Origin: Mytilus edulis
Taxonomy: Eukaryota > Mollusca > Bivalvia > Mytilida > Mytilidae
Direction: 5' to 3'
DNA length: 64,000 bases
Assembly: GCF_963676685.1 (NCBI RefSeq)
Contig: NC_092357.1
Location: 20,426,647-20,490,646, forward strand
Each line of letters begins with the position of its first letter. The first letter of the stretch is position 1. The translations under genes and the position numbers were made by a program. The notes under the pieces are model-generated. The model worked only from the letters and a program-made list of their open reading frames with translations. It had not been told where the DNA came from and did no database searches. Below, piece after piece: positions 22,270 through 36,300 of the stretch.

Positions 22270-25200
22270 ATGAAAACTTTTTTATTTATTTGTGTATTTA
22301 CCCTGGTGAATTTCATTAGGGTTGGAACAGAGCTAAATCGTAAGTTTTAGATAAAAGTTCTGTTAAGTATGAGCCTTTCTCTTAAAGATAAACGGTGTTC
22401 TGGCAATCGTTGTTGATCTATACAAAGTATAAGCATTAACGTAATTGGTTACACGCTACGTTTAATAACTTGAGATGAATTATTGACCTTGCCATTTTTT
22501 TTGTTTTATCGAAACAGTTATTTCTAGGATTCATGTCAAATTTATAATGAAATTTAAACTATATGTAATATGTTCCATACAAGTTGCAATGATTATGGAT
22601 TTGGGTTCTATGTCAAGTTGGAAATTCCTTATAAATATATATGTACGTCCCTGAACATAAATCGTGGTGGAACTAGACAAATGCGTTGAACTAGAGTTTC
22701 AAAATTTTTAACATCTAATAAAATGGTAAAGGCATACAGGAAGATACGTAGCTGGACACAATCATATTATTATACTCAGGGCCTACCAGTATTTGCTCTT
22801 GCTTTTAAATGCAACGTAATAAAAAGATAGTAAGCGAAAACATTTTTCAGTTCTTTAGCAGACAAGTCATTTAACAAACGACCACCTGAAAATTTTGCAA
22901 ACTACGTACATGGTTACTAATAAATACGGAAATCACATTATTAGCTAAAGGAATCGGTTACATACCTTGGTGGTGTGTAGTGGCAAAGAAAATTCTTTAT
23001 CTTTATATATCTCATTGTGGTTTTGATATGTTGTAGTAGTTGATGGTTAAACACTTACACAAATCAAAACATAACGGATACAATAACAACAAAAACGGCA
23101 GATAAAACATAACAAGCAAGTTTTAAAAATGCTGAGCGAAACAAATTACTCAAAATCCCAAGTCAATTGCAGGTGCTACAGAAAATGAGGCAGATCACAC
23201 TCTACATGTGGCACCCGCCATTGCCATTTTTATATTAATTTTGATCTTATTGTTCAGATTGTATGTGAGAGTTTAGATCAAAATTACCGTTTTAGAATTG
23301 AAAAAGATTGTTAGTAAACTGACTAGTCTATTTCGGTAATACCAAATTCGAGATCACGACGACGGAATTGAGGTTACAACATCTGGAGCATATCCGTCAA
23401 AGGTGAAACAGGTATTCCAATAAAGTCAACCTATTCATGATGGCGTTCGTACACTTTCAAAAGAATAACTCTAACGTCACTGTTTGAAGTCGATTGTTTT
23501 ATAGAAATAAGAAGAAATGGTATGAGTGGCAATGAGACAGCTCTCCACAATAGACCAACATGACAAAGACAAAACAACACAGTACGGCTTTTAACAACAA
23601 CAAGCTGGAAAATTTGTTGTAAAATACATTTTTTCCTGGTCTGAATAACGACATTCTAATGTTTATTTTAATAATGCTTTTTTATTTAACATGTTTAATT
23701 TAGACAATTGTAGTTTCCAAGAAAACCATTTCTGTTCATATAACAACTGTTTAGAGAAGTACCGCGATGGTAAAGGCAACCCGTCAACAAAATGTAAGAA
23801 TTAATTTAACGAATCCTTCACAACACAAATCTTAAAACACTGATTACACTAAACTAGAGGCTCTCAAGAGCCTGTGTCGCTCTTTGTGCATATTAACAAT
23901 GGACACAGATACATTCATGACAAAATGGTGTTTTGGTGATGGTAATGCGTTTGTTTTGTAGATCTTTCTTTAATGAACATTCTTGTTGCTACAATTATTT
24001 TTATCTATAATGAACTTGGCCCAGTAATTACAGTGGAAAATATTTCCTAAAAATTTACAAAAATTAACAAAAATTTATGAAAATTGACTATAAAGGGCAA
24101 TAACTCCTTAAGGGGTCAATTGACAATTTTGGTCATGTTGACTTATTTGTAGATCTTATTTTGCTGAATATTATCGCTGTTTACAGTTTATCGCTATCTA
24201 TAATAATATTCAAGATAATAACCAAAATCGTCAAAATGTCCTTAAAATTAATAGTTCGGGAGCAGCAATCCAACAACAGGTTGTCCGATTTGTCTGACAA
24301 TTTCAGGGCAGATAGATCTTGACCTGATAAAAAATTTAACCCCATGTCAGATTTGCTCTAAATGCTTTGGTTTCAGAGATATAAGCCAAAATCTACATTT
24401 CACCCCTATGTTCTATTTTTAGCCATGGCGGCCATCTTGATTTGTTAAACTAGATACCCTAAAGATGATTGTGGCCAAGTTTGGATTAATTTAGCCCAGT
24501 AGTTTCAGAGGAGAAGATTTTTGTAATAGATTACAAGGATTTACGAAAAATGGTTAAAAATTGAGTATAAAGGGCAATAACTCCTAAAGAGGTCAACTGA
24601 CCATTTCGGTCATGCAGACTTATTTGCTGAACATTATTGCTGTTTACAATTTATCTCTATCTATAATAATATTCAAGATAATAGCCCAAAAACGGTATAA
24701 TTTCCTTAAAATTGCAATTCCAGAGCAGCAACCCAACAACGGGTTGTCCGATTCGTCTGACAATTTCAGTGCAGATAGATGTTGACCTGATAAACAATTA
24801 AACCTCATGTCAGATTTGCTATCAATGCTTTGGTTTCAGAGTTATAAGCCAAACACTACATTTTACCCCTATGTTCTTTTTTTAGCAATGGCGGCCATCT
24901 TGGTTGGTTGGCCGGGTCACGCCACATATTTTTTAAACTAGATACCCCAATGATGATTGTGGCCAAGTTTGGTTGAATTTGGCCCAGTAATTTCAGAGGA
25001 GAATATTTTTGTAAAAGCTAACGACGACGAACACCGGACGCAAAGTGATGAAAAAAGTTCACTTAGCGAAATCTAAAACTGATCGGAATCGGGTTTTTCA
25101 ACAAGTCAGAGTTTGGATTCTATATAGGATGAAATTAAACTAAAAAAGTTGTTTTATAGTATAAATAGTAGAACTAAAATACAATTTCCTACATAGACGT

Positions 25201-26662
25201 ATGCTATATTGTGTACCTTCACTTCGTAAAATGTAAAATGAACTTTTTCGATTTTAGTCAAATTTGTAATTAATATATAATTTTTATGTATGTGTTTTTT
25301 TTATATATCAGATGCACGAGGAGACCGTCTCTCCGTCTGAATTAAGCATTTATTTTTTTCTTCTATATCACAAACAACAATCAATTTATATCCCAATCAA
25401 CCTAGAAATTGTCCCGATTCTATCAAATATAATGTAAAAATAATTCTAACACCTCTATGTATTTTTCTATGGAGTTTAGAAACAAACAATATCGAAATTC
25501 ACAATAAAAAACCATACTTTGATTAAATCTGACAACGCCACGACAAACAAAACACAGTAAAACAACAAACAAGCGTTAATGTACAAAGTTCATTAAGGAA
25601 TGAGCAACACGAACCCAATATAACACTGTGGCTGAACCTTTATAACACAAGGTGCCCCGAAAGTCAGATGGAAGTTACATTCGCATCGGTTAATACATTG
25701 TACATTTATTTCAGTGATCAAAGATACTACAGGTTTGATCAACAAAACTGCCGGATTGGTCATTAAATCAGGTGCGATGAAATGCTTCTTTGAAGTATTG
25801 CCTTTTTCATATTATCATTTTGAAAAATACAGGTCGCATATTCAAACTTGTTTATTTACTTATTCGTCAACATTTTTTCTTCTTCAAATATTGGAAACCA
25901 TGTGTTATAGGCAGATGTAAATCATAGATATTTCTTTGTCTAGCTTTTACGCAAAAGTGAAATAAGTCGTTGCTTGCACAAATATAACAATACTTTAAAA
26001 AAATTTAAATGTAATTTCTATTATCAACAGTTTATCATAGTCCGTTATATCTGTAACACGTTGACGTTGTGGTTAAATGTAGTTTCTGAAGAATTTAGGG
26101 TATGGTTGATTATGAGGTTCTCTAAAACATGGACATGTCATTGTGCGAGCGGAACCTTCTGTAATTAGTTCCTGTTTTCTCCTGATTTTTTGTGTAGTAT
26201 TATATAGAATTTGGCTAAAAAAAATATTCATTTTTCTGCCCGAGAAGGGTAGAAAAACATTTGTATGCAAGAGAGAATCATTATCAATAAAAATACAAAA
26301 TTACAAAAACATAAACTGATATAGTTATTAAGAATCATAGATACCATTGTATCACAAAATCCCGACAGGGCACCAGACCAATGCATACAATGTACCAGTT
26401 TATCACAATTAAATTGAAAGTTTTGTGTGTATTCCTCAAAATTAACACAAATGACGAATGTTGAAATGAGTTTTAATTATATAACATACATTTGTAATTT
26501 AAAATTTTTAAATGAGTTATCAAACACATGTTGGTTCGAACTAAACAGTACAATTTTGATACGACTTTTTCTACTTTTTCAGATGGTTCGGTTGGTCTTC
26601 ATGGCATACAGTCTGTTGTACCTATATTTACCTTGGTGATTCTTCCTAGAATCATGCTATAA
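22270..26662 (+). CDS. Small secreted, probably GPI-anchored peptide (98 aa), four exons
   Basis: Exons 22270-22339, 23704-23793, 25715-25771 and 26583-26662 join in frame (all introns phase 1; total 297 nt with stop TAA 26660-26662). Donors are gtaagt, gtaaga and a weaker gtgcga; acceptors are AG after T-rich tracts. The product starts 'MKTFLFICVFTLVNF', a clear signal peptide. A short region with three cysteines (C-x7-C-x4-C) follows, then Thr/Lys/Asn-rich sequence with two N-glycosylation sequons (NCS, NKT). It ends in a hydrophobic tail, 'GIQSVVPIFTLVILPRIML', after small residues (S-D-G-S), as expected for a GPI-attachment signal. No known family is recognised. An odd cysteine count suggests dimerisation or a missed exon. 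It is convergent with the receptor-channel gene on the minus strand. The model rests on phase agreement and peptide logic, not homology. Confidence 0.6.
23510..23610 (+). repeat. Mussel dispersed repeat fragment
   Basis: Contains 'gagtggcaatgagacagctc' and 'tccacaatagaccaacatga', followed by 'cagtacggcttttaac'. A truncated copy of the family seen at 11335 and elsewhere, ~100 bp before an acceptor of the small-peptide gene. Confidence 0.7.
23853..25066 (+). repeat. Bivalve dispersed repeat with two internal ~500-bp units
   Basis: Starts with 'ggctctcaagagcctgtgtc' and ends near 'caaagtgatgaaaaaagttc'. Two internal units, about 24075-24480 and 24545-24960, repeat the same string order: 'aaagggcaataactcct', 'tcaagataatagcccaaa'-like, 'caacaacgggttgtccgatt'-like and 'agccatggcggccatcttg'. 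I recognise this as a common bivalve repeat by recall. It lies in an intron of the small-peptide gene. No ORF. Confidence 0.75.
25312..25341 (+). CDS. Possible alternative terminal exon with an RGD motif
   Basis: After the acceptor 'ttttatatatcag' at 25311, the frame that would continue from the second exon of the small secreted-peptide gene reads Y-A-R-G-D-R-L-S-V and then TGA. This would make a shorter secreted peptide lacking the GPI tail. Only the splice-site context and phase support it; the RGD may be chance. Confidence 0.2.
25520..25665. repeat. Mussel-type dispersed repeat fragment
   Basis: Contains 'ctgacaacgccacgacaaac' and 'aatgagcaacacgaaccca', related to the fragment at 6285-6440. 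It is just upstream of the third exon of the small-peptide gene. Confidence 0.5.
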
Positions 26663-26814
26663 GGCATAAATGTCATAAACTTACTGACATATGTGTAAAT
26701 TGATATTCGAATGAAGAAACCTATCATATGATGTGGCGGATGTTTAACAGTGTGATGAGGACTATCAAAATGTAATAATGAACATAAATTTAATTGCCAT
26801 CGTAGATTATTAAT

Positions 26815-26837
26815 TTTATTGTTCAAATTTCTTTATT
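26815..26837 (-). promoter_or_regulatory. Possible polyadenylation signals of the receptor-channel gene
   Basis: Two AATAAA hexamers occur on the minus strand (26837-26832 and 26820-26815), ~510-530 nt past the stop. No closer hexamer was seen. They overlap the region just downstream of the convergent small-peptide gene. Confidence 0.4.
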
Positions 26838-27346
26838 GTTATCACTGATGGATTCTAACAGAATCGGTTAATAATACATTTGGACACATCTACAAATGTA
26901 ACTACATTTAGTAAGCAATATCGTCTATCATTTGTTTCCACAGGACTGTAATTTGTCCTCATACTAAAACTTTAATTATGAAATATTATATTGTATGTAA
27001 ATTTATACTTATCTAGGACTAAGTAAAACTATTCAAAGAGTTAACTGACAGTACAATGTATATATTGACATGAAATATATATAGTTGTTCCTTGCTTGTG
27101 AGTATTTTGTGCTGTGTGAGTACTGTTTTTTACCATGGCTTATATATACAATATAATTTGTTTTCCATCGGCATTTAAAATGTGCCGGCATTCATTCATT
27201 TGATATAATAAACTACCAACGCCAATGTATCCTATTATTTGATTTTCACAACGTACAGTATGACTTCCAATGATATTAAAAAAAATTACTAGACAAATTA
27301 TTCCTGTCACTATAATCATAACAACCAGTGACAAATATGTACCATA

Positions 27347-30300
27347 TTATTTGATGTAATATCCAATCACTAATGTTAGGAACAATATTGATGTCATAAA
27401 ACAAATAACAAGTAAATACAATCTCAAGAAAAATCCATCTAATATTTGACCTATATCTTTCCATGTCAATGAATTAAATTCCCCAGAATGCTTTTCGGTG
27501 GTTTCAGGTACACTTTCTGTAGCTTCTCCGTATGGTTGCACTTTTCGTCCACACAAACATGAACTATCTTTCCAACATGCAAATTTTGCCAAGCAGCTAG
27601 TCGAAATCTTTATAAGCCATTTGGGAACTGGAATTTGTTCGTCTTTATGATGACAATCTAATACATATATAGTTATGATAACGGACAGTACACCCAAAGC
27701 TAGGACAAACAGTAAGTAAATAGCTGAAATAAAAATATCTTATGAAAAGTATAGTACTTCAAACCGTATCGCTGGTGATAATCCAATACATAGCCCAGTA
27801 AATAGTTATGACTACTCGCAGCGAGAAATAATATAGGTACATGTAGACATGTAGGCACTTGTCTCATCAAAAAAGAAGTTCTTATATAACTTAACACATC
27901 AACACAGGGTAATTAACTCGCATTTTTTAAAATATCATCCCGGTCGCGAATTTCCGTTATATTTCTATTTCAAGATTGTCAACTGAAACTTGTTATTCCG
28001 TGAATCTAGATTGATATATCTAGACAATGGTGTATAAAACACCTACATTTGTTGTCGGAATCATTCGTAGCAGGCCTCCCCAAGTATGTCAATCGTAAAA
28101 TTTTCGTATAGCAACAACCAATTGGAAACATAATACTTGCAAATAGGTAAAGAGCTGGAATAACAATTTGAAAGAACATTTCTGCAAAATTCGTGTTTCT
28201 TTTTAGGATATACGCTACTCTATTTCAAATTAACAAATCGTTTTACAAGTCTGATATAAATTGATAATTAAAAAAAAAACAGAACTTAAAAAACAAAGAA
28301 ACAATTTATAGGTCCGTGTCCTTGTTTCTAAGATATAGACATTGGAAAATTTGGCGGGAAATGTTTCTGTCTAGGTTTGTCATTCATTTACCATTGTCAG
28401 TTTTTTCCTTTCAAAAACTATGAAACAAATACAAGAATTTCATAAGATTTAAGATATATTGACTATATATTCATTCTTCACGGTTTAATTTGAAACACTG
28501 TTGTTTCAATAATTCTGATTCAAAAAGACAATAGCTGGTGTTTAATTAAATGACTTTTAAAAAACATTTCCAACAAAATACACGATTTTCATTAATGGCG
28601 ATGCTAAAAACTTACATGCATTTCAAAGGATATTAGCATGCTACAAGTTCTTGATGTTTATTCTTAGACATATACTTACTTAAAACAGAGGTAGAACTTG
28701 ATGTGGACGGCATGTTATCAGATATAATAGTGAGATAGACAGCGTATGCTAGAAGAACAGTTAGAGAATATCCTATCCTTTCTCCCGAATCTGGCGGTAA
28801 TTTGAATACCATTGAACTCAGGAACGCTAACAGAACCATTGGAATCAGGGAATTCAACACGTGGAACACCGGTCTACGCTTGAATGTTAATGTGAACGTT
28901 ATTTCTGGTGTAGAAGAACCCTCTCTAGTATTTGAGGTCGTAAAGGCTGAAAACCCTTGGTATGTCCATTCTCCGTTCTCCTTGTAGTATTCCAAACGAA
29001 CAGCTTCCTGCGAAACATACAGTGCTATCTCTATTGACGTATAACCCCACGTGGTAATAATCACATCACATGATTGGGTATCGAAAGGATAATATGTCAC
29101 ATCTGTCTCACAGTGTGTAATGTATATTCCAGAGGGTGTCCAAATGACAGAGCCACTCGATTGAACTTTCATCAGGACATTTGCGTCACTCACTATCGAA
29201 ATATCACGCACGCTACAAAACACAAAACGTACACATGTATTCGAAATAACATAATGTACCGATGTAGAACACCTAACGTATTCGAAATAACATAATGTAC
29301 CAATGTAGAACACCTAAAGTATTCGAAATAAGAAATTGTACCAATGTAGAACGTATTTGAAATAACATAATGTACCAATGTATACACATGGACAAAAAAT
29401 ATTGCAACACCAAATTGAAATTCAAATAAAAAAAAAACACTCTTTATTTTTTTGTGATATAATTTGTTGAAATCGAACTAGTTAAACATTATTTAAATCT
29501 CACCTGAATTTAATCAATAAATATCGACTCGATCAGTTCTTATCTGCACATGCAGCAACTGTATCCGTAAACAATAAAAAAGAATTTTTATCCTCATTGT
29601 TTTCAACACTTTAAATAAACAAGTTTTTATAAAGTTATGTGATGGACACCTTGAAATTGGTCATCTACAACTCTTAACTAAAGCAAGATGGCATATTATC
29701 AGCATTAGAGAAGCAGGTATGTCGCTGTGACAATTGCACGTATTGTTGTTCATCACCTTTCCACTATAAGTCGTTTTGAGAATAAACCTCGGGCAACAAA
29801 CGATGTTAAAGACCTTCCGAGATCAAGAAGACCTCCTATAACATCTGCTAGGGAAAATTAAGCAAAATGAAGGTTGGTCAAAAGGAAACCCATTGCAAAC
29901 AATACAATCCTTAAAAGAGAATGGTGGTCACACAGGAGCCTTTAAACAAGAACTGTTCAAAATCGACTCATCGCTACTGGTTATCGTGCGATAAGACCAT
30001 TTCGGGGACCTTTACTTACGGACAGACACACAGTTGCCCGTATCCAATGTAGTGCAGAGCTCGCAAACGTTGGAAATTAGTATCGTAGAGGAAGATCCTT
30101 TGTTCCAATGAAATTCTCTTTATCTTCCTTGGCTCGATCGTAGCCCGGATTTGAACCAAATCGATCATATATGGGACACTATTGGGCGTAAAGTGCGCGA
30201 AAGGACACACCAGTTCAAACACGTCATAAAATAAACAATGCCCTTCATCAGGAATGGTTGCTGTTACCTAAGCAACAAATTAGTCGACTTATGGCAGGAA

Positions 30301-33300
30301 TTAGAAGATGTTTAAAGGCGCTTATCCGTTTGAATGGAGGCTGCGCACAAAATACTTATTATTTGACATAATTATAACAATCAACCATGATGTGAACAAT
30401 CATCTTAAGATTAATTTTGGAAATGTCTGAGATTGTAAAGTTCGACTACAGTAAAAGTTGTAAAATGCATTTTTTGTAAAAAAAACACTTCATTTTGTTA
30501 TCAAAGTTGTGGTAAGATAAAAAAAAATTTCAAACATTTTTTTGTTCGCTTTAATGCCAATGTTATCATTAATTATGTTTCAATATTATTTTTCAATTAT
30601 TTCATCATATTCCATCCAAAATAAGAGGCTGATTTTTCAAGCTTTAAAAATTCAAGGTGTTGCAATACTTTTTTCCATGTGTATAGAACACTTAACGTAT
30701 CCGAAATAGCATAATACACTTTACGTATTGGATTTAACATCATGTTCCAATTTAGAACACCTTACATGTACATGTACGTATTCGAAATAACATAATGTAC
30801 CAATGTAGAACACTTTACGTATTCGAAATAACATAATTTACAAATGTAATGCATCTTACGTATTCGGAATAAGATAAGGTACATTGTATCTATGTAAAGC
30901 ATCTTACGTATTCGAAATAAGAAAAGGTATCAATGAGTGTGTGAAGGCCTTGTGTGAGATTAACAATTGTATGTTAAATGAGTTACCTTCGTTAAATAAA
31001 GAATTTATTATTATTATTTTTATAGGAGCACCTTACGTATTCGGAATAAGATCAAGTATCAATAGAGGTAACCGGTGAGATCACGAATCACGTACGAATC
31101 ACGAACGTATCACGTACTCTGCCGTATGACACGAAGCGGGATCATTAATTTCAAGCTAGAATGTCTAAGTGTTTATCATTATCTCGCTTTGATTATAAAT
31201 GCATTTTTTATAGATTGACATAGTACTTACTGCAACTGACCTCGAAAAAGACGCCTAAGTTAACGAGTTTAATGTTCCTGAATAAATTGTTATAAATGAT
31301 CATAGAATACTATTTATATTTTAATTTCCGTCTGGTCGTAAATAGGTAGAAAATAATTCTGTAATATACTGTAGTGAAAAATTATAAGCAATGTGAAAGT
31401 TTATGGATGTGAAAAGGTCAAGGCCACTTCTTCTTTTGCTATGCCATAAATGGGGAAAAACAGAAGGTTCCAGATCAACGCCATTTTGTAATGGCAGCTC
31501 ATAATATAAGAAGTCAAATTTGTAGATTTAACATCGTTTATGGCATATGCTTATGATTGGACCTTTTTTGTAGCATTCTATTGAATAAATATCAGGAAAT
31601 TTCTCCGTTTTGTCCTTGTAGTTGACATATTGATATTTTTTGGTCTGACTTTTGACCTCAATTTCACAAAAATGGGACCACTCTGGATTTTACGACCAAA
31701 CTTTTCTTATTGTACACGTTATTCCTCCTTGCATCGATATATAATTTAGATATGTGTTCTTCCGGAACATTAAAGTTTTAAAAAATGAACTCTGGTTGCA
31801 GTACTAATTACACGCGTACTGTCTGTTTTATTCTTTTTATTTTGTATGTCGTCAGTCACGGAGCAGTTTCTGGTGGGAGTTGGGGAGGGGAGTGGGGTGC
31901 GGGTCTTTTATTTTTTGATAAAAATATTTTGATTCTGAGTTTTGTAAAAAAAAAAATTCTGGCAAGCACCTAGAGTATGGAACGACCGTTTGATTTGTAG
32001 GGGGCTGAAATAAAAAGGCAGGATAGGTCATCCAAGATGGAAAATGGCATCAATTGTAGAGCTGTATGCTGCTCTTTCTAAAAAAGGGCTTATTATCTGC
32101 AGATATAGCATATCACTTACAGCATTGTGTTAATAATTCCGGAAATAAATAATTTGATTCCAAATTTAAAGAGACTGAACGAAAAAAATTTAGCTAGAAA
32201 TGGAAGAGACAAAAATAATTGCGGACGAGAAAATTGAACATGCCCTTTCCCCCAGCCCATTTTCAATTCAAATGGCTGGTCCCTTAGATTTGCTTGATAG
32301 TTTTCGTCTAGTCATATATTAGGCCTGAAATCACCGGCCTTGTCATATAATAAGGTTTAAATTTCATACCATGTATTTGACAAGTTGAAAAATTCTAGCG
32401 GAACGTCTGTATATACTTTTATATAGGAAGTGACCACTCATTTGGTGCATATGCATGCAAAGCTTAAGAACGAATTAACTGACAATGTGTATTACTCCGG
32501 ATCATTGTTTAGAATAAGCTAAATAACAAAAAAAGTGGAGAATTCCTTGTACTCTTTGTACTTTGGGAAAAATGGGGGAAAAAACGAATACCGAATACTT
32601 AACAGAAAACTTCATATAAACTATTGTTCTTTCGCAGAATAAACGATGAATAATCAAATAAGTAAGATATAATGATATAATTGTATAATTCCAGCGTAAT
32701 AAATTCCAACTTTTTTTTAGGCGTACTATTCTTTTTTCCCAGACCAAATATCTGAAATAATACCAGCGATACCGCATACTAAATGGGGGTTAGGGCACGA
32801 CCTTTTGATTCTAGGATCGGAAATGGCAGATTTTGTAAATAAATTAAAAAATAGTAGTAAATATGCTGGCTTCCACCTAAATAAAACCTGGTGTAATACA
32901 TAATCTTGCGTGTAGCAGTTGATTTTTTTTTTTTAAATAAAAATCTGATTGACCAAATCTGCTAGGCCGGCCCCCTCAGAATCAATGGTTGCCTCCTTAT
33001 ACTCTTCTCAAAGACACATGATCGATACCCGATATAACGGCGATATAAAATAAATTAATATATAGAAAAAAGACGGGGAATAAGAGGGGGTCAACTGATT
33101 TTTCTTATTATTTGTTGCAAATTTCTTGTAAGGGTTAATCCCATATAGTCCCTTGTAAGAAACTTGCAACAAATAAAAAAAACTTTGCCCCGGTCCGACC
33201 ATTGAAACATGAAAAGGGGGCGGGGCATGCTGTTTCTTTCGGAAATAATATATTTTGATTCTGAATTTTGAGAAAACAATTAATGTCCACGTAAGGAAGA

Positions 33301-36300
33301 AAAAAATCTAATCTTGGATAATTATCACAAAAAATAATGTTTAATTTGAAACCATGATTTAATCATGCTATCATTCCACGTGACTATTAAACGTGTACAA
33401 GGTGATCACCACAGGTATACATTTATACGTACTGTTTCGTTTTTTAATCCGTACATAGGCACTTCCCATATATAAGTTAAAAATACATAGTCTTATATAT
33501 CCATCCTTATACTTGAAAGCTCGTATTTTATCATTGTTTTCTATTAAAGGAAGCTTTTTGAGGTGTCAAAGGGTATTTTAGTCGATTATTCGATTTTAAT
33601 GAGCTTTATTCAATATCAAAATCACTGCTCCCGATACGTTCGTTCGTCATTATTCGTCGGTTCGTGATCTCACCGGTTACCTCTAATGCAACCATGTTAC
33701 GTATTCGGAATAAGGAACTGTATCAATGTGAAGTATATCACGTAGATATAGTAATGTGGTGTAAGTTCCAATGAGACAACTCTCCATCCAAATAACAATT
33801 TAAAACAGTAAACCATTATAGGTCAATGTACGGCCTTTAACACGGAACATTGGCTCACATCGAATAATAAGCTATAAAGGGCCCCAAAACTACTAGTGTA
33901 AAACCATGTATACGTAGTACTACATGTATTCGGAATAAGATGATGTATCAATGTAAAGCACCTTATGTATTCGGAATAAGATCTAGCATCTTACGTATTC
34001 GGAATAAGATCTAGCATCTTACGTATTCGGAATAAGATCTAGCATCTTACGTATTCGAAATAAGATAATGAATTAATGTACAACATCTTATGTATTCTAA
34101 ATAAAGATAATGTATCCATGCGTGTAGAGCACCTAATTTATTTGGAATGACATAATTAAGTATCTTCTTTTTAATATATGTTCTTTAAGGTAATTCAGCA
34201 ATCACACCACATCTTCGTTTTATATGTGACAAAGAGGAATTTAAACTGCCTTTGAAAAAAAGGAACTTGTAAGATAGGTTTAGAAATATAGTCTCGCCAC
34301 AGTGTACCTAGTATGCACCCCATAGTATGGATTTGTTTCAAATGTTCTTTAATTTAATGAGATGCTGACACCCTGTGGGATAAAATAATTTTCGAAAATC
34401 TATCGGACAGTGTTGTGGATTTAAACACACCTCTTTACGCATATTAAACACCCTTACTAAAGTAAAAGACAGTTTTCTGACACACGGGAGAAGTCCCAGG
34501 ATGATTATTTTAAACTGCAGTTTACCCACTGGACTTCTTTTGTGGGGAATCTGGTCCGAGACCACAATTGTCGTCCCTTGATTTTCGATAGTCCCTAGTG
34601 TTGACAGTTGGTTACTTGCCATTAATTTTTATACCCCTTCCAAATTTATTTCTCCATGTTTAATGCCTCAAATTGCAAGTAGGGGGGGGAGGGTGAAATT
34701 ACACTGTAAAAAAATTTGGGTCCAGAATTTTAAAGGAAAGTAGTGATTTGGTCCAGCTGAAAAAGGTTGAAAATTAGTACTTCGGAAGCTGCCAGAGATT
34801 TCAAGACGCCCTAAACATAAAATTGTCCATATTTTGAGTTAGAGGCGATGAAGTTTTCTATAATTTTGATATAATTTGTCCCAAAAGTAGTACAACACAC
34901 TGTAAAAGTTTCTTTGAGAAAGCGCTGGTGGGATTTTTTTTATTTTCATTTATGTTCTAAAAGAAATGCACTACGAAATAATTGTGTTCTCGGACCATCT
35001 TGTTTTCATTAAATGGATATGAGACTTATTTTAATATAAGTTTCAATAATTGTAATAGAAAAGATTTGTTAAATTACGAAAATCAGAACTTGCACGTTTT
35101 ATATATGGGAGGTACCGACTGAACGTCACGCATTCTTTAAGTCTTTAAAATATAGTCTGAGTTAGAAACAAAAAAACTTTTCTTCAAACAATGAATTGAC
35201 TTACGAATTTTCAATAATAAGAGCCGGTCGCCATATATATTCTTCGTTACTGTAAATAGCCGGTATATTTGTATTATAGGTAGCATCTTGTGACCAGTCT
35301 AACCTCTGATCATCCCAAAACTGTAATTAAAACGGAGTACATAGATACTTGATAAGGTTATGAATGTATTGATTTTTTAAACTGAATTTTACTGTATGTA
35401 TTGCTGTGTGTTTACTCTAGTACATTGGTTAGAGGTACAGGGGCGAATTGAGAATTCACAAAATATATTTGATCCCGCCGCACTTTTGCATCTGTCAAAA
35501 GTCAGGAGCCTCTGGCCTTTTTAGTCTTGTGTGTTTTTGTTCAAATTTAGTTTATTTGGGAGTTTAGTGTGACGTTTATTACATTTTGTTAAGGAGACAA
35601 ATGAATCTAGACCCTTTGATAGCCTTCGGATGTTTGCTGATCTCTGGTTAGGTTGTTGTCTCTCTGACACATTCCGTATTTCTATTCAAAATTTTATCTT
35701 ATAAAATACCATAAAAATGTATAAAAATTAGGAATTTGACCAAATGTTGGTAGATATTGGCAGAAGATACTTTTTCAATGTCGAACAGACAAATTATACG
35801 ATTGCCTAATACAAGGAAGATTGCATCTACTTATTTCTGAAGTCGGGCAAATAGTAGATATTTTCCGATATCTGTCAGATTGGAAGGAAACTGATTTCGA
35901 GCACCTGTATTTCTGTCTTACCATTGTTAGATATCCAGCTATTGACATCGACTGGTCACTTATACTCTAAAACGAAAAACAGATAGTGTATCATGAATAA
36001 TCTGACAGTCACTATATTTAGATGAAAAACAGAAATAACAGTAATGCATATTAACTTTTTTTTCATCCACAACCACTTCATTTAATTCCCTTTCAAATAA
36101 TATCAATTCGTGGTAGTATATTTATAAGGAGGGGGAGGGGGGTCGGAGGGGTCCTTTAAGTTATCCCGAAATCCCGGGCTTAAAACTATGAAATCCCGAG
36201 GTCCCAAATTTAAAGAAATTAAATCCCCGGATCCCGAAAGGATCAATCCCGAAATCCCAAGTGTAAAAACACCCGATCCGGACGTCCCGAAAAGGTACCC

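Noticed and set aside
29193..29387. ORFs spanning the satellite beside the large receptor exon
   Set aside because: They are satellite translations reading through the acceptor site; the exon must start at 29212 to keep phase with the exon at 35320-35205.
31785..31973. 62-codon ORF with a Gly/Trp-rich stretch
   Set aside because: Inside the non-autonomous 2.6-kb element; the composition comes from a G-rich tract.
33961..34060. CRISPR-like direct repeats
   Set aside because: Tandem 28-bp units without spacers, in an animal genome, embedded in a larger satellite.
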